This document shows positions 49,031 to 59,184 of a stretch of 64,000 nt of DNA, piece by piece. Both the position numbers and the translations under genes were made by a program. Below the pieces are notes generated by a model that saw nothing but the letters and a program-made list of their open reading frames with translations, was not told the DNA's origin and ran no database searches. Source of the stretch: Flavobacterium cerinum (lineage in GTDB: Bacteria; Bacteroidota; Bacteroidia; Flavobacteriales; Flavobacteriaceae); the NCBI RefSeq assembly GCF_004028155.1, contig NZ_SBII01000007.1:62001-126000 (forward strand), written 5' to 3'. Every line of letters starts with the position of its first letter. The stretch's first letter is position 1.

Positions 49031-50071
49031 TTATTTTTTTAAAACTTCTTCTATCTTTTCAACAACTGTCCTTGAATTTATGCTGCGCATGGCGTCTTCA
49101 TAACCTTCAACAATTTTGTTACCGTATATAGATGTTGGCAATAACGGATATTGTTCCCTATTTGCTGTAAGTGCATTTTCTGTTGGCTGATTGAAAGGTG
49201 AAAAGCCTGCATACGGGTGTGTAGCACCCCAAAGTGTAACCACTTTAATACCCTTCATGGCCGCCATGTGTGCATTACCACTGTCCATACTAAGCATCAC
49301 ATCCAAATGGCTTATAAGATCTAATTCCTGCTGTAACTTTAATTTTCCTGCTGTTACCACAACATTGTCATGACCTTTGGCAAACTGTTCCAGCATCTCG
49401 ATTTCCTGCTTACCGCCACCAAAAAGCATTAGTCTATAATTGCTGTTTTGAGCTAATAGGTTAATTACTTCCTGCATCAAATCTACCGGATATACTTTAC
49501 CTGCATGCTGTGCAAAAGGTGCTATACCTATCCATGTTCCTTGTTTTGGCCCGGTTACATTTATAACCTCTGTAGTTAACGGTTTCTTTTCAAGAAAAAC
49601 CGGCACAGTAAGATCTACAGGAAAACCTAGTTTACCCAGCGTTTGTACGTGCCTTTGTGTAATAGGCATGAGCTGTTTAAAAATCTTATCCTCGGCACGG
49701 GTTAATGCTTTTTTTTCTTCGCGAGCCTTATCTGTAGCTGCTGTTGGCTTACCCGATAACGAAAAAAATGTGGTAACTACTTTAGACCGTAGTACATTAT
49801 GCAAATCGGCTACAGCATCAATATGGTATGCTTTCAGATCTCTATAAAGTCTTAACAGTCCTAAGAAACCTTTATGCCTGCCGTTTACATCGGCACCATA
49901 AAAAGTAACTCTTGGAATATCATCAAAAAAAGGCTTGAAAAAAGGACGCGACAATACCGTTACTTTTACTTCGGGGTATTGCAAAACTAAGGCTCTCAAT
50001 AATGGGACTGTCATGGCGACATCTCCCATTGCCGAAAGCCTTATGATCAATATATTTTTTATTCCTGACAT
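49031..50071 (-). CDS. Glycosyltransferase family 9 (heptosyltransferase-like)
   Basis: A 346-residue GT-B enzyme of the ADP-heptose:LPS heptosyltransferase family. The N-terminus NILIIRLSAMGDVAMTVPLLRAL is diagnostic, and the C-terminal domain has SMDSGNAHMAA and the WGATHPYAGFSPF donor-site region. It probably adds a heptose-type sugar to the lipid A core. It starts 11 bases before the end of the DUF4254 gene (gap of 11), so they form a pair; DUF4254 beside GT9 is common in Bacteroidota. Confidence 0.92.
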   Translation of the reverse strand: MSGIKNILIIRLSAMGDVAMTVPLLRALVLQYPEVKVTVLSRPFFKPFFDDIPRVTFYGADVNGRHKGFLGLLRLYRDLKAYHIDAVADLHNVLRSKVVTTFFSLSGKPTAATDKAREEKKALTRAEDKIFKQLMPITQRHVQTLGKLGFPVDLTVPVFLEKKPLTTEVINVTGPKQGTWIGIAPFAQHAGKVYPVDLMQEVINLLAQNSNYRLMLFGGGKQEIEMLEQFAKGHDNVVVTAGKLKLQQELDLISHLDVMLSMDSGNAHMAAMKGIKVVTLWGATHPYAGFSPFNQPTENALTANREQYPLLPTSIYGNKIVEGYEDAMRSINSRTVVEKIEEVLKK

Positions 50072-50082
50072 CGATCAGGTGG

Positions 50083-50688
50083 TTATTTTTTGTTTTGGTA
50101 CAAAACAGGATTTAGTTCTTCGTCGTTGTACATTTTCATCTGTTTGTACACTTTCATGAACTTATTTCCACTTTCAATATCTGCAATAAGATCATCTATA
50201 GCTGTAGAAAGATCCTTTTTCTGTTCTAAAAGTACATTAAGTTTTTCAGTACATTTTGCTCTATGATCCGGAGTAGCATCCTCACGGGTTGCCTCTTCGT
50301 TCATATGATAAATTTTAAGTGCAAGTATTGATAACCTGTCTAATGCCCAAGCCGGACTTTCAGAGTTTATCTTAGCACCATCTTTTACTTTTACATCTTT
50401 GCATAACTGTAAAAAGTAGCTGTCTATGTACTCCACCATATCTGTACGCACCTGGTTAGAAGCATCAATTCTTCTTTTAAGCGTTAAAGCCTCTACCGGG
50501 TCAATTTGAGGATTACGGATAATGTCTTCCAGATGCCATTGTACGGTATCTATCCAGTTTTTTGCATATAGCAGGTGCTCAATCTTATCTTTTGGGAACG
50601 GATTGTTAATTGGCTGGTCTACATTATCAAACTGGTGATAATCGTTTATGCTCTGCTCAAATATTGGGAAAGCGATCTTAGAAAACAT
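50083..50688 (-). CDS. DUF4254 domain protein
   Basis: A 201-residue soluble, mostly helical protein without signal peptide. It has conserved-looking stretches LYAKNWIDTVQWHLEDIIR (about 39-57) and SESPAWALDRLSILALKIYHM. The family is found in Bacteroidota next to GT9 genes and its function is unknown. It lies 11 bases upstream of the GT9 gene, so a link to LPS core synthesis is likely but not shown. Confidence 0.87.
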   Translation of the reverse strand: MFSKIAFPIFEQSINDYHQFDNVDQPINNPFPKDKIEHLLYAKNWIDTVQWHLEDIIRNPQIDPVEALTLKRRIDASNQVRTDMVEYIDSYFLQLCKDVKVKDGAKINSESPAWALDRLSILALKIYHMNEEATREDATPDHRAKCTEKLNVLLEQKKDLSTAIDDLIADIESGNKFMKVYKQMKMYNDEELNPVLYQNKK

Positions 50689-50755
50689 AGTCTTAATTTT
50701 ATGTTACAAATATAGTTTTAATACTCTTATCCTGCTAACGCAATTCGTTGCAGGC

Positions 50756-51685
50756 TTATAACTGTGATATAAAGATAAATCCTGCTATTAGTACAATGAG
50801 TCCAAGCAGTACTTCTTTAAACCAATTGTTCTCCTGACTTTCAAAATAGTTCGCCCCCATAATGGCGAGCGGTGCAAAAGTGAAAGCTAGAAAACTATTG
50901 TTTTTATCTGTCGAAAGCACATAAATAGTTACTCCTATTAAAAACGAGTAAATTATTTTTTTATGCGATGACTGCAGGTTTAATGGTTTATTGGTAATCG
51001 AAAAAATATACGGAAAAGCGAATAATGCTGTTATAGATGAAAATATTGCTAATGCTATATTCTGATAAATGTTCTCAAAATAAGTAAAATCAAAACTTAC
51101 TTCCATTTCTTCCAGTAAATTCTTGAAGAAACCTTCTCCCATCATTAATCCTGCCATTATATACAATACCGAAACTGCAAAAAAAGCAATAAAAGGTATC
51201 AGCCAGTTTCTATAATCACGCGATACGTGAAATACAATCGATATAAACACCAGGCCGATATAAAGAATACTCCAAAAATGGAATATTGCCGCTGCAAATA
51301 TCCAGAAAGAAGCATCGAATATTTTCTCTTTTGGTGTGATTAACGACTGTAATGAGATAAGCCTTCTTAAGGCCAATAACACAAAAAAGTTTGATATAAT
51401 GATATTTATGTTGGTCAATATCGTAGGAAACAATACCATAAACACCATAAACAAAAACATCGCATAGGTGTTTGCTTTACTCAGCGTATTGCGTCGTGTA
51501 ATAAAGTTGGTAAGAAACAATGATCCTCCTAAAAGAAAGAGCAATGCTGTTTTTTGACCTACTAATAAGTAACTTTCTGTCCAGCTTGTGTCCTTTAAAT
51601 TGTACAAAAAGTAACATAAAACAAGAACACAGCTAATTAAAACATAATTTACAGGCCTTGATTTATTAAAAACACTTGCTAACAT
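50756..51685 (-). CDS. DUF6427-like multi-pass membrane protein
   Basis: A 309-residue integral membrane protein with about nine hydrophobic segments and short loops; the opening MLASVFNKSRPVNYVLI is typical of a flavobacterial family I recall as DUF6427. No catalytic motif stands out. It is divergent from the DUF6341 gene across 46 bases. Function unknown. Confidence 0.8.
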   Translation of the reverse strand: MLASVFNKSRPVNYVLISCVLVLCYFLYNLKDTSWTESYLLVGQKTALLFLLGGSLFLTNFITRRNTLSKANTYAMFLFMVFMVLFPTILTNINIIISNFFVLLALRRLISLQSLITPKEKIFDASFWIFAAAIFHFWSILYIGLVFISIVFHVSRDYRNWLIPFIAFFAVSVLYIMAGLMMGEGFFKNLLEEMEVSFDFTYFENIYQNIALAIFSSITALFAFPYIFSITNKPLNLQSSHKKIIYSFLIGVTIYVLSTDKNNSFLAFTFAPLAIMGANYFESQENNWFKEVLLGLIVLIAGFIFISQL

Positions 51686-51731
51686 GTGAATATTTTATAC
51701 TTTTGTGACTGTAAATATAATACTTGTTGAA

Positions 51732-51962
51732 ATGAAAACATTTTTTGAAGCTATAGGATACCTTTTTACAGATATCCTTTTTATACCTCTTACTTTTTTA
51801 CGTAACCTAGAATTACAAAATTGGTGGTTAGCAAACTTAATTACCTGGGTGTTTATCCTTATTTGTTGTGGAGCTACAGTTTACTGGTTAAAACAGCTTA
51901 CAATATTTAAAAACAATCACGAAGACGATCAAGATACTACGGCTCACTCTTTCTTATCTTAA
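51732..51962 (+). CDS. DUF6341-like small membrane protein
   Basis: A 76-residue protein from the ATG at 51732; an in-frame ATG-less extension to 51705 is rejected because it would begin inside the likely promoter. Two membrane segments (about 9-24 and 35-54), then a charged tail. The middle LRNLELQNWWLANLITW is conserved-looking. Its 3' end overlaps the end of purD by 9 bases, tail to tail. Function unknown. Confidence 0.78.
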   Translation: MKTFFEAIGYLFTDILFIPLTFLRNLELQNWWLANLITWVFILICCGATVYWLKQLTIFKNNHEDDQDTTAHSFLS

Positions 51963-53231
51963 GTCAAAGCCAATATCTTTTCTATAATACATCTTATCAA
52001 AATTTAGTTTATCTATATTTTGGTAAGATTTTTTTATGGCTTCATCGAAGTCCTTCCCATAAGACGTTACCGCAATAACACGGCCTCCACTGGTTACAAC
52101 ATTATTATTGCCGTCTAGTTTAGTACCTGCATGAAAAGCAATAGATCCTTCTACAGCATCAAGGCCAGATATAATCATCCCTTTACCGTAATCTTCAGGA
52201 TATCCTCCGGATACTACCATAATTGTTGCAGCACTGCGCTCATCAATTTCAAGTGTTACTTTGTCCAGCTCCTGGTTTGCAACAGCTGTAAACAATTCTA
52301 CAAGGTCTGATTTTAACCTTGGTATTACTACCTCTGTTTCAGGGTCTCCCATTCTTACGTTATATTCAATAACAAACGGATCGTCGCCTACTTTTATAAT
52401 TCCAATAAATACAAAACCTTTGTATTCTATACCACCGCTATTTAAACCTTCAATAGTTGGTTTAACAATGCGTGTTTCTATTTTTTCCATAAATACAGCA
52501 TCTGCAAAAGGAACCGGCGATACTGCGCCCATACCTCCTGTATTTAATCCTGTATCACCTTCGCCAATACGTTTGTAATCTTTTGCAGTAGGCAGCAGTT
52601 TATAACTTTTACCATCTGTAAGCACAAAACAGCTAAGCTCTATACCATCTAAAAACTCTTCGATAACAACTTTAGTACTTGCCTGTCCGAATTTCTCTCC
52701 TACAAGCATGTTACGAAGCTCCTGCTGCGCTTCTGCAAGACTTTCAAGTATTAGTACTCCTTTACCTGCAGCAAGCCCGTCAGCCTTTAAAACATACGGA
52801 GGTTGTAGTGTCGTTAAAAACTCACATCCCTGTTCTACTGTTTCTTTTGTAAAACTATCATATGCGGCTGTAGGGATATTATTTTTTATAAGGAACTGCT
52901 TAGCAAATTCTTTACTGCCTTCCAGCTGTGCACCATTTTTAGACGGCCCTATTACAGGAATATCTTTAAGTGCTTCGTCTTTTTTGAAATAATCATAGAT
53001 CCCTTTTACCAATGGGTCTTCCGGTCCTACAACTACCATATTGATATCTTCCTGCTGTACAAAAGCTTTTATAGATTCAAAATCCAGTGGATTGATATTT
53101 ACATTAGATGCAATACCTGCTGTACCGGCATTTCCCGGTGCAACAAATAATTTATCGCAAGATGGGCTTTGCAGCATTTTCCAAGCTAATGCATGTTCTC
53201 TTCCTCCTGAACCAAGTAATAAAATTTTCAT
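51954..53231 (-). CDS. purD: Phosphoribosylamine--glycine ligase
   Basis: Second step of purine synthesis: joins glycine to phosphoribosylamine using ATP. The 425-residue protein starts at the ATG at 53231, giving MKILLLGSGGREHALAWK, the standard N-terminus. The ATP-grasp domain shows KADGLAAGKGV and NTGGMGAVSP, and the family signature RMGDPETE is present. It lies 24 bases downstream of the sugar-phosphate transferase gene, at the end of the polysaccharide cluster. Confidence 0.97.
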   Translation of the reverse strand: MKILLLGSGGREHALAWKMLQSPSCDKLFVAPGNAGTAGIASNVNINPLDFESIKAFVQQEDINMVVVGPEDPLVKGIYDYFKKDEALKDIPVIGPSKNGAQLEGSKEFAKQFLIKNNIPTAAYDSFTKETVEQGCEFLTTLQPPYVLKADGLAAGKGVLILESLAEAQQELRNMLVGEKFGQASTKVVIEEFLDGIELSCFVLTDGKSYKLLPTAKDYKRIGEGDTGLNTGGMGAVSPVPFADAVFMEKIETRIVKPTIEGLNSGGIEYKGFVFIGIIKVGDDPFVIEYNVRMGDPETEVVIPRLKSDLVELFTAVANQELDKVTLEIDERSAATIMVVSGGYPEDYGKGMIISGLDAVEGSIAFHAGTKLDGNNNVVTSGGRVIAVTSYGKDFDEAIKKSYQNIDKLNFDKMYYRKDIGFDLR

Positions 53232-53255
53232 AGTGCTAAGTATTTCACGCAAATA

Positions 53256-54623
53256 TTAATAGGCCTTCTCGTCGCCCTGAAAAATATTTACAACAGTTTG
53301 TATTATTATTTTAATATCAAGTAAAATAGACCAGTTCTCTATGTAGAACACGTCATACTTAATACGATTTATCATGTCTTCATCGGTGCTTATTTCACCT
53401 CTAAACCCTCTCACCTGTGCAAGTCCTGTAATACCCGGCCTTACATATAATCGTACCATATATTTCTTAATCCTGCTGCTGTAAAGGTTATTTTGCGACC
53501 ATAAGTGCGGCCTTGGTCCTACGACCGACATTTCACCCCTAAGTACATTAAGAAACTGCGGCATTTCGTCTATACTTGTTTTTCGAATAAACTTACCAAT
53601 CCTTGTTACCCTTGGATCATTTTTAACTACAGACTGCTCTGTGGTTTCGTTTAATTGCATCGACCTGAATTTATAGCAAAAAAACTCTTTTTCATTAATT
53701 CCGGGTCTGCTCTGTTTAAAGAATACAGGGCCTTTAGACTCCAGTTTTATAAGCAGGGCAAGCAACGGTGTTAACCATGAAAGTAAAAGTATTACAACCA
53801 GTGTTGAGAACACGATATCAAATATTCTTTTACTTACCTGAGCTATTGGCTCATGCAATGCCGTTTTGCGCAAAGACAGTACCGGAAAGAACTCATAATA
53901 ATCTATCTTTAAATTCTTAGAGAATAAATCTTTAGAATCGGGAATAAATTTTATGGTCTTATTGTTAGCATCTGCAAATTCTACAAGGTCTTTAAGCTGC
54001 GTATTGTTTATTTCGTTTAGAGAGCAATAGATCTCATCAATCCCGTTCTTCAGCGCAAAATCCATAATATCAGACACTCTGCCTATCACTTCCGGATTTA
54101 TTTTTTTATCCGAAAAGAATCCAAAGAAACGGTAACCATAATCAGTACGCTTTTCAAACAATTCTTTTAAACGGATAGCTTGTGTGCTATAACCGATAAT
54201 TATTGCCGTCCTGAAATTACTTCCTGTTGCTACCCTGTAATGTTTTAAATAATAAAACAACACAAACTTAAATATAATAATCGCCGTAAAGGCCATCATT
54301 AAATAATAGGCAATTGCCCATCCGCTAAAAACTGTTGTTTTGGCAAAAGGGAAAAAAGCAATAACTACCAATAAGAAAATAACTCCCTGGGTTATTATTT
54401 TAGAGACAATTTTTATGGGAGTAGTATACCTGTAAATTTCATAAAACTCTGAAAAATATGATATGATCAACCAACTCGCCAGCTGGTAAATACCAAAATA
54501 AAACTGGTTTACGCCTAACTCCCTAAAAAAATAATAAGGCAGAATTGTGATAACCAATATGTCAAACAATATGCTTATTGGCCTTAAATATTTTGAATAC
54601 CTGCCTTTACCGGATAAAATCAT
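53256..54623 (-). CDS. Undecaprenyl-phosphate sugar phosphotransferase (WcaJ/WbaP type)
   Basis: Starts polysaccharide repeat units by moving a sugar phosphate (commonly glucose or galactose) to undecaprenyl phosphate. The 455-residue protein has four N-terminal membrane helices, a Rossmann-like middle (about 140-240), another hydrophobic segment (about 275-298), and the catalytic domain with FKQSRPGINEKEFFCYKFRSM region and KTSIDEMPQFLNVLRGEMS followed by VGPRPH. It starts 2 bases after the decarboxylase gene. Confidence 0.94.
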   Translation of the reverse strand: MILSGKGRYSKYLRPISILFDILVITILPYYFFRELGVNQFYFGIYQLASWLIISYFSEFYEIYRYTTPIKIVSKIITQGVIFLLVVIAFFPFAKTTVFSGWAIAYYLMMAFTAIIIFKFVLFYYLKHYRVATGSNFRTAIIIGYSTQAIRLKELFEKRTDYGYRFFGFFSDKKINPEVIGRVSDIMDFALKNGIDEIYCSLNEINNTQLKDLVEFADANNKTIKFIPDSKDLFSKNLKIDYYEFFPVLSLRKTALHEPIAQVSKRIFDIVFSTLVVILLLSWLTPLLALLIKLESKGPVFFKQSRPGINEKEFFCYKFRSMQLNETTEQSVVKNDPRVTRIGKFIRKTSIDEMPQFLNVLRGEMSVVGPRPHLWSQNNLYSSRIKKYMVRLYVRPGITGLAQVRGFRGEISTDEDMINRIKYDVFYIENWSILLDIKIIIQTVVNIFQGDEKAY

Positions 54624-54625
54624 TT

Positions 54626-55609
54626 TTAATGTATAAAACCTGAAAAATCTTTATGCTCTTCTTTTAATAATTCTTCTTTCGATAACGATCTAAAATAGTC
54701 ATACGTTATCTTCATACCATCTGCGCGGTTTACTTTTGGCTCCCAGCCCAGCAATTCTTTTGCTTTTGTAATATCCGGCTGCCTTTGTAACGGGTCGTTT
54801 ATTGGCAGTGGGTGATATACTACTTTTTGATCTGTACCGGTAAGCTTAATGATCTCTTCGGCAAAATCTTTTATAGTAATCTCATCCGGGTTACCAATGT
54901 TTACAGGATATGCATAATCAGAATGCAGTAACCTGAATATACCTTCTACCTGATCGTCTACATAACAAAATGAGCGGGTTTGCATACCGTCACCAAAAAT
55001 GGTAAGATCTTCGCCTCTTAATGCCTGACCTATAAACGCCGGAATAACTCGACCATCGTTTAATCTCATTTTAGGTCCGTAAGTATTAAATATCCTTACT
55101 ATTCTGGTTTCTACATCGTGAAATGTATGATAAGCCATTGTTATAGATTCCTGAAAACGCTTTGCCTCGTCATACACTCCTCTTGGACCTATGGTATTTA
55201 CATTTCCATAGTAATCTTCGGTTTGCGGATGTACTAATGGATCTCCATATACTTCAGATGTAGAAGCAATAAGTATCCTTGCTTTTTTTACCCTTGCCAG
55301 TCCCAGAAGGTTATGCGTTCCTAATGATCCTACTTTTAAAGTCTGTATAGGAATTTTAAGATAATCTATCGGACTTGCCGGAGAAGCAAAGTGAAGTATA
55401 TAATCTAACCTGCCCGGTATGTTTACAAATTTTGTAACGTCATGATGGTAAAACTCAAAGTTTTCGAGTTTAAAAAGGTGTTCAATGTTTTTTAAATCAC
55501 CTGTTATAAGATTGTCCATCCCAATAACAAAGTAACCTTCTTTTATAAACCTGTCACATAAATGCGAGCCTAAAAACCCTGCTGCGCCTGTTATTAATAT
55601 TCTTTTCAT
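54626..55609 (-). CDS. UDP-glucuronate decarboxylase (UDP-xylose synthase)-like epimerase/dehydratase
   Basis: A 327-residue extended SDR enzyme. NAD-binding motif GAAGFLGSH (8-16), catalytic S-E-V-Y and Y-x3-K in GVYDEAKR, which with RGVYDEAKR and the SASPASP-type loop ([11 protein letters not shown]) is the pattern of UXS. It would turn UDP-glucuronate to UDP-xylose for the polysaccharide. No UDP-glucose dehydrogenase lies in the window. Its end and start meet the neighbouring genes within 4 bases. Confidence 0.92.
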   Translation of the reverse strand: MKRILITGAAGFLGSHLCDRFIKEGYFVIGMDNLITGDLKNIEHLFKLENFEFYHHDVTKFVNIPGRLDYILHFASPASPIDYLKIPIQTLKVGSLGTHNLLGLARVKKARILIASTSEVYGDPLVHPQTEDYYGNVNTIGPRGVYDEAKRFQESITMAYHTFHDVETRIVRIFNTYGPKMRLNDGRVIPAFIGQALRGEDLTIFGDGMQTRSFCYVDDQVEGIFRLLHSDYAYPVNIGNPDEITIKDFAEEIIKLTGTDQKVVYHPLPINDPLQRQPDITKAKELLGWEPKVNRADGMKITYDYFRSLSKEELLKEEHKDFSGFIH

Positions 55610-56898
55610 ATTTTTTCTTTTTCAGAAATTTTAGGTACTAACGCGTTAAAAAGGCAATAGAACATTGTAAAAAACACAATGCCTCTTTGTCTCCATAAAA
55701 ATGACTCCGTCAAAAGTAAGGCTATCATAAGAATTGCAAAAGCAATATGAACAAAATCTTTACCTTTAATGGCGTTTTTAAAATTTAATAACAAAAGTAC
55801 AATTAATAGCAAAAACCCAAAAACACCTAAATCAGCAAAAGTTTCAATGTACTGATTATGAAAATTTTGAGTATTATAACCTTTGTTTAATCCATCTCCT
55901 TGATATACACCGTTTTCTATTCCTTTTTCCTGTATTTTCTTTAGTGATGCATTAAGACCGTATCCTGTAAAAATCATAGGGTCTTCTGTTAGCATTTCTT
56001 TAAATATCCTTACCTGATATACTCTAAATGCAGTTCCGTTAAAATAATCATTTTCAGAAAATTCAGGTTTGCTCCAGGCATCTTTTATACTAAGGTTATT
56101 TATAACGCCTTCATCTGTTTTTTTAACAACCGTTGTTATATTCGGCTCATACTCTACAACTAGTCTTTCTTTTATTTTTCCAAAATATCCCAATACAGCT
56201 ATTAGGACTACTAATACTGCACCGCTTACCATTTTTGCTTTTTTAGGCATTGGCGAGTAAAACAGCAGATAGATCACTATTAGTAAAACATCTATAATAA
56301 TTACTGTTTTAGACGACAAAAGGAATATAAATACAAGCAGATAAGCAATTGTAGCAAAATCCCAAAAAGCTTTTCTTTTAACTGCTAAAAAATAAAACAA
56401 GGGAATTGAAAATAGTGCCGATAAGTATATCGCATTTACTGCCGGTGTGGCAAGTTCATGGTAAAAAAACACATCAGGATTATTGGTTTCGCTATACCTT
56501 ATTATAGCCCTGCCTATGTAGTAAAATCCAAAAAGGCACATTCCTACACTATAATTTTTAAGTATAGCGTTAAGTCCCATTTTTATAAAATGCTTGTTAA
56601 AGCAAAATGCCAAAGGAATAAATAGCAATGCGGCCTCTTTACCCAAAGCCTTTAATGTCTCTTTAGAATCTATAGACCATACAAGAGATATTGCCATTAA
56701 ACCATAAAGCAGCAATGGTAAAAGCAATGCAAAATTAAAAGACATGTTGTCTTTTTTTGCAGAAAGTATTGAATACAACACAAAAAGAATAAGGGCAACG
56801 CTATTTGTAGCATAACCCAGAGGTAATGTAACAAGTACTGCAGAGATGAAAAAAACCAATGGTTTTTTACCCAGCGACAGCCCTATTTTTTTTAGCAT
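55606..56898 (-). CDS. O-antigen ligase/polymerase-like membrane protein
   Basis: A 430-residue protein from the ATG at 56898 (the ORF can extend to 56931, further into the upstream GT gene). About 11-12 membrane segments and a large outward loop (about 240-345) containing the conserved-looking [15 protein letters not shown], characteristic of the Wzy/WaaL O-antigen ligase family. It either polymerises repeat units or joins them to a carrier; a second such protein lies at 59181-60425. It overlaps the upstream and downstream genes by a few bases. Confidence 0.88.
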   Translation of the reverse strand: MLKKIGLSLGKKPLVFFISAVLVTLPLGYATNSVALILFVLYSILSAKKDNMSFNFALLLPLLLYGLMAISLVWSIDSKETLKALGKEAALLFIPLAFCFNKHFIKMGLNAILKNYSVGMCLFGFYYIGRAIIRYSETNNPDVFFYHELATPAVNAIYLSALFSIPLFYFLAVKRKAFWDFATIAYLLVFIFLLSSKTVIIIDVLLIVIYLLFYSPMPKKAKMVSGAVLVVLIAVLGYFGKIKERLVVEYEPNITTVVKKTDEGVINNLSIKDAWSKPEFSENDYFNGTAFRVYQVRIFKEMLTEDPMIFTGYGLNASLKKIQEKGIENGVYQGDGLNKGYNTQNFHNQYIETFADLGVFGFLLLIVLLLLNFKNAIKGKDFVHIAFAILMIALLLTESFLWRQRGIVFFTMFYCLFNALVPKISEKEKI

Positions 56899-57979
56899 TG
56901 CATTCCTCGAAAAATCGTAAGTAGTCCCCATTAATTTTATTCCAGTTAAAATCGTGTGTTATTGCTTCAAAATTATTTTGAATTATTTGCAAATTATCGC
57001 TCTTTACTAATGTAGCAAGTAAGTTTGCAACATCTTGTGCATTAGAGAAATAATATGCATTTTCTTTTAAAACACCTTTATTAAAATCATTATTGTGTGC
57101 TGCTATAAGTGCGCTGGATGCCATTGCCTCAAGCAACGATGGATTTGTTCCTCCTACAGAGTGACCATGGAAATAAAGCTTAGAATAATATCTAAGATTA
57201 TTTAAGTGGTCAATATTATAAAGCCCTCCAATAAATCGTATATGCGGGTAGTCTTTGAATTTTTCTTTTAAATAATTTCCATACTTTGTTTCGTGCTTTC
57301 CAACAACCAGAATAGGCGTTGCATCATTGCGTAACACTACTCCTTCTAATACCATGTCTATGTTATTTTCCGGCTCAAAGCGTGCCATTACCATAGTATA
57401 GTTATCCTTTTCTACATTATATTCTTTAAGAATACTATCATCGGGATTATTAAATGGATGTGCGCCATATGCTATATAAACAGATTCTTTATTATAGCGG
57501 TTTTTAAGCGACGATTTAATTCCCAAAGAATCGGCTACAAGATAATCGCTGCTCACAGCTGCAAGTCTCTCGGCAAATTTTAGGAACTGTCTTACAGGGC
57601 GCGAATATTTAGAGCGTTTCCACTCCAGTCCGTCCATGTTTGTAATAAGAATAGGTTTTTTAGGAATTAAAAAACACCATACAGAACTGCTGGTATAACC
57701 AAGCTGCAGTATAACATCAAAATCGCGTTTCCTTATATCTTTAATACAATTATAATCGTATATAAATTGGCCAAAGGTTCCCATTTTGTATTCGGGATCA
57801 TGCTGATGAAGAATGTGTACACCTTTAAACGTTTTTTCCTGATAAGGGTGATTATGAGAGTTATATACATAAACATCATGCCCTTTCTCAACACAATAAG
57901 CCGAGAAATATTCGGCGAACTGTTCAAAACCGCCATAATAATTGGGTATACCTCTTGTACCTAATATGGCTATTTTCAT
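56867..57979 (-). CDS. Glycosyltransferase with DUF1972 N-terminus (GT4)
   Basis: A 370-residue retaining GT-B enzyme. The N-terminal DUF1972 domain has AILGTRGIPNYYGGFEQFAE, and the C-terminal domain has the GT4 E-x7-E-type region (GGTNPSLLEAMASS). DUF1972 proteins are often rhamnosyl- or related transferases; the sugar is uncertain. The start at 57979 gives MKIAILG. It overlaps the downstream ligase-like gene. Confidence 0.92.
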   Translation of the reverse strand: MKIAILGTRGIPNYYGGFEQFAEYFSAYCVEKGHDVYVYNSHNHPYQEKTFKGVHILHQHDPEYKMGTFGQFIYDYNCIKDIRKRDFDVILQLGYTSSSVWCFLIPKKPILITNMDGLEWKRSKYSRPVRQFLKFAERLAAVSSDYLVADSLGIKSSLKNRYNKESVYIAYGAHPFNNPDDSILKEYNVEKDNYTMVMARFEPENNIDMVLEGVVLRNDATPILVVGKHETKYGNYLKEKFKDYPHIRFIGGLYNIDHLNNLRYYSKLYFHGHSVGGTNPSLLEAMASSALIAAHNNDFNKGVLKENAYYFSNAQDVANLLATLVKSDNLQIIQNNFEAITHDFNWNKINGDYLRFFEECNAKKNRAVAG

Positions 57980-58035
57980 TGTCATTTTTTTAAGGGTGCA
58001 AATATATTGTTTTTAAACCACTTTTTTGATACCTA

Positions 58036-59184
58036 TTAATTTTCGGTAAAAAGAAGCGACATACCCTCTATATATTTATCGAGAGAAAATTCTACGATTG
58101 CACGTTCATATCCTTTTTCACCAAACTGTGTCCTCATTTCTTCATTTTCCATAAGTTGAAGAATTGCGTCGGCAAGTTTTTTTTCATTAGATGCTTCAAC
58201 CAGTATTCCGGTTGCGTCGTTAACAACAATTTCTTTTAACCCTCCTGCATCAGATGCTATAACCGGTTTTTTAGCAAGCATTGCTTCGAGAGCAACAAGC
58301 CCAAACGATTCTGCCTCAGTAGAAGGTACTATGGCAATATCTGTAAGCGCCCAAATGCTTTCTAAATCTCTTGTAAAAGCTATTATCTTAACTTTATCTG
58401 TAATACCATTATCTGCAATGAACTGTTCTACATCGCCTAAATAATATTCCTGCCCCGGTACCGGAGAACCTACAAATAAAATTTTTAAAGGGCTTTTAGA
58501 AAAATATTGAGCATAGGTGTTGAGCAGCCATTTGTGGCCTTTTAATCTGCTAATTCTACCTACAAGGGTAATAATTATATCACTTTCGGTAAAGCCAAGA
58601 TCTGTTCTTTTTAGCTTTATCTCATTGTTAATCTTATTATCTGCAGGAGCAAGACCATTATGTACTACCACACATTTATTTTCTAATGATGGTATTCTTG
58701 TAATTAAATTATTTTTTGTTGCCTCTGAATTACAAACTACAACATCAGAGAATTTTTTAAGTAAACGAGGGAAAATTGCCGCGATAGGTTTGGGATGCAC
58801 TATTATTTCGTGCACATGCCAAATGTGTTTTATTTTTCGCTTGTGGGCATAGATCATTCCCAGCAAAACGGCTAGCGTATTAGAGTACACAAGATCGAAC
58901 TTGTGTTCTTTATGCAGTGTGTCTAATTCTTTTATTGATGTTTTTATTTCCCTAAAAAACTGAAGCATGTTTTTTGGGGTGAATATTTTTCTATAAAGCT
59001 TAAGTACCGGAGCAACAACAACCTTTATACCCTCCTTTTCCAATTCTGCCTTTAAAGGTCCCGAAAACGGAAGTACAACTACTGATGAAAATTTTGTTTT
59101 ATCTAATGCAGTCAATAACAACAGCAGGGTTTTATCAGACCCATATAATTCTGCCGATTGATGTATTACCAATATATTTTTCAT
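58036..59184 (-). CDS. Glycosyltransferase family 4
   Basis: A 382-residue GT-B enzyme. The N-terminal acceptor domain contains ELYGSDKTLLLLL; the C-terminal GT4 donor domain has VGRISRLKGHKWLLNTY and EAESFGLVALEAMLAKKP. It overlaps the polymerase gene by 4 bases. Donor and acceptor cannot be told from sequence. Confidence 0.93.
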   Translation of the reverse strand: MKNILVIHQSAELYGSDKTLLLLLTALDKTKFSSVVVLPFSGPLKAELEKEGIKVVVAPVLKLYRKIFTPKNMLQFFREIKTSIKELDTLHKEHKFDLVYSNTLAVLLGMIYAHKRKIKHIWHVHEIIVHPKPIAAIFPRLLKKFSDVVVCNSEATKNNLITRIPSLENKCVVVHNGLAPADNKINNEIKLKRTDLGFTESDIIITLVGRISRLKGHKWLLNTYAQYFSKSPLKILFVGSPVPGQEYYLGDVEQFIADNGITDKVKIIAFTRDLESIWALTDIAIVPSTEAESFGLVALEAMLAKKPVIASDAGGLKEIVVNDATGILVEASNEKKLADAILQLMENEEMRTQFGEKGYERAIVEFSLDKYIEGMSLLFTEN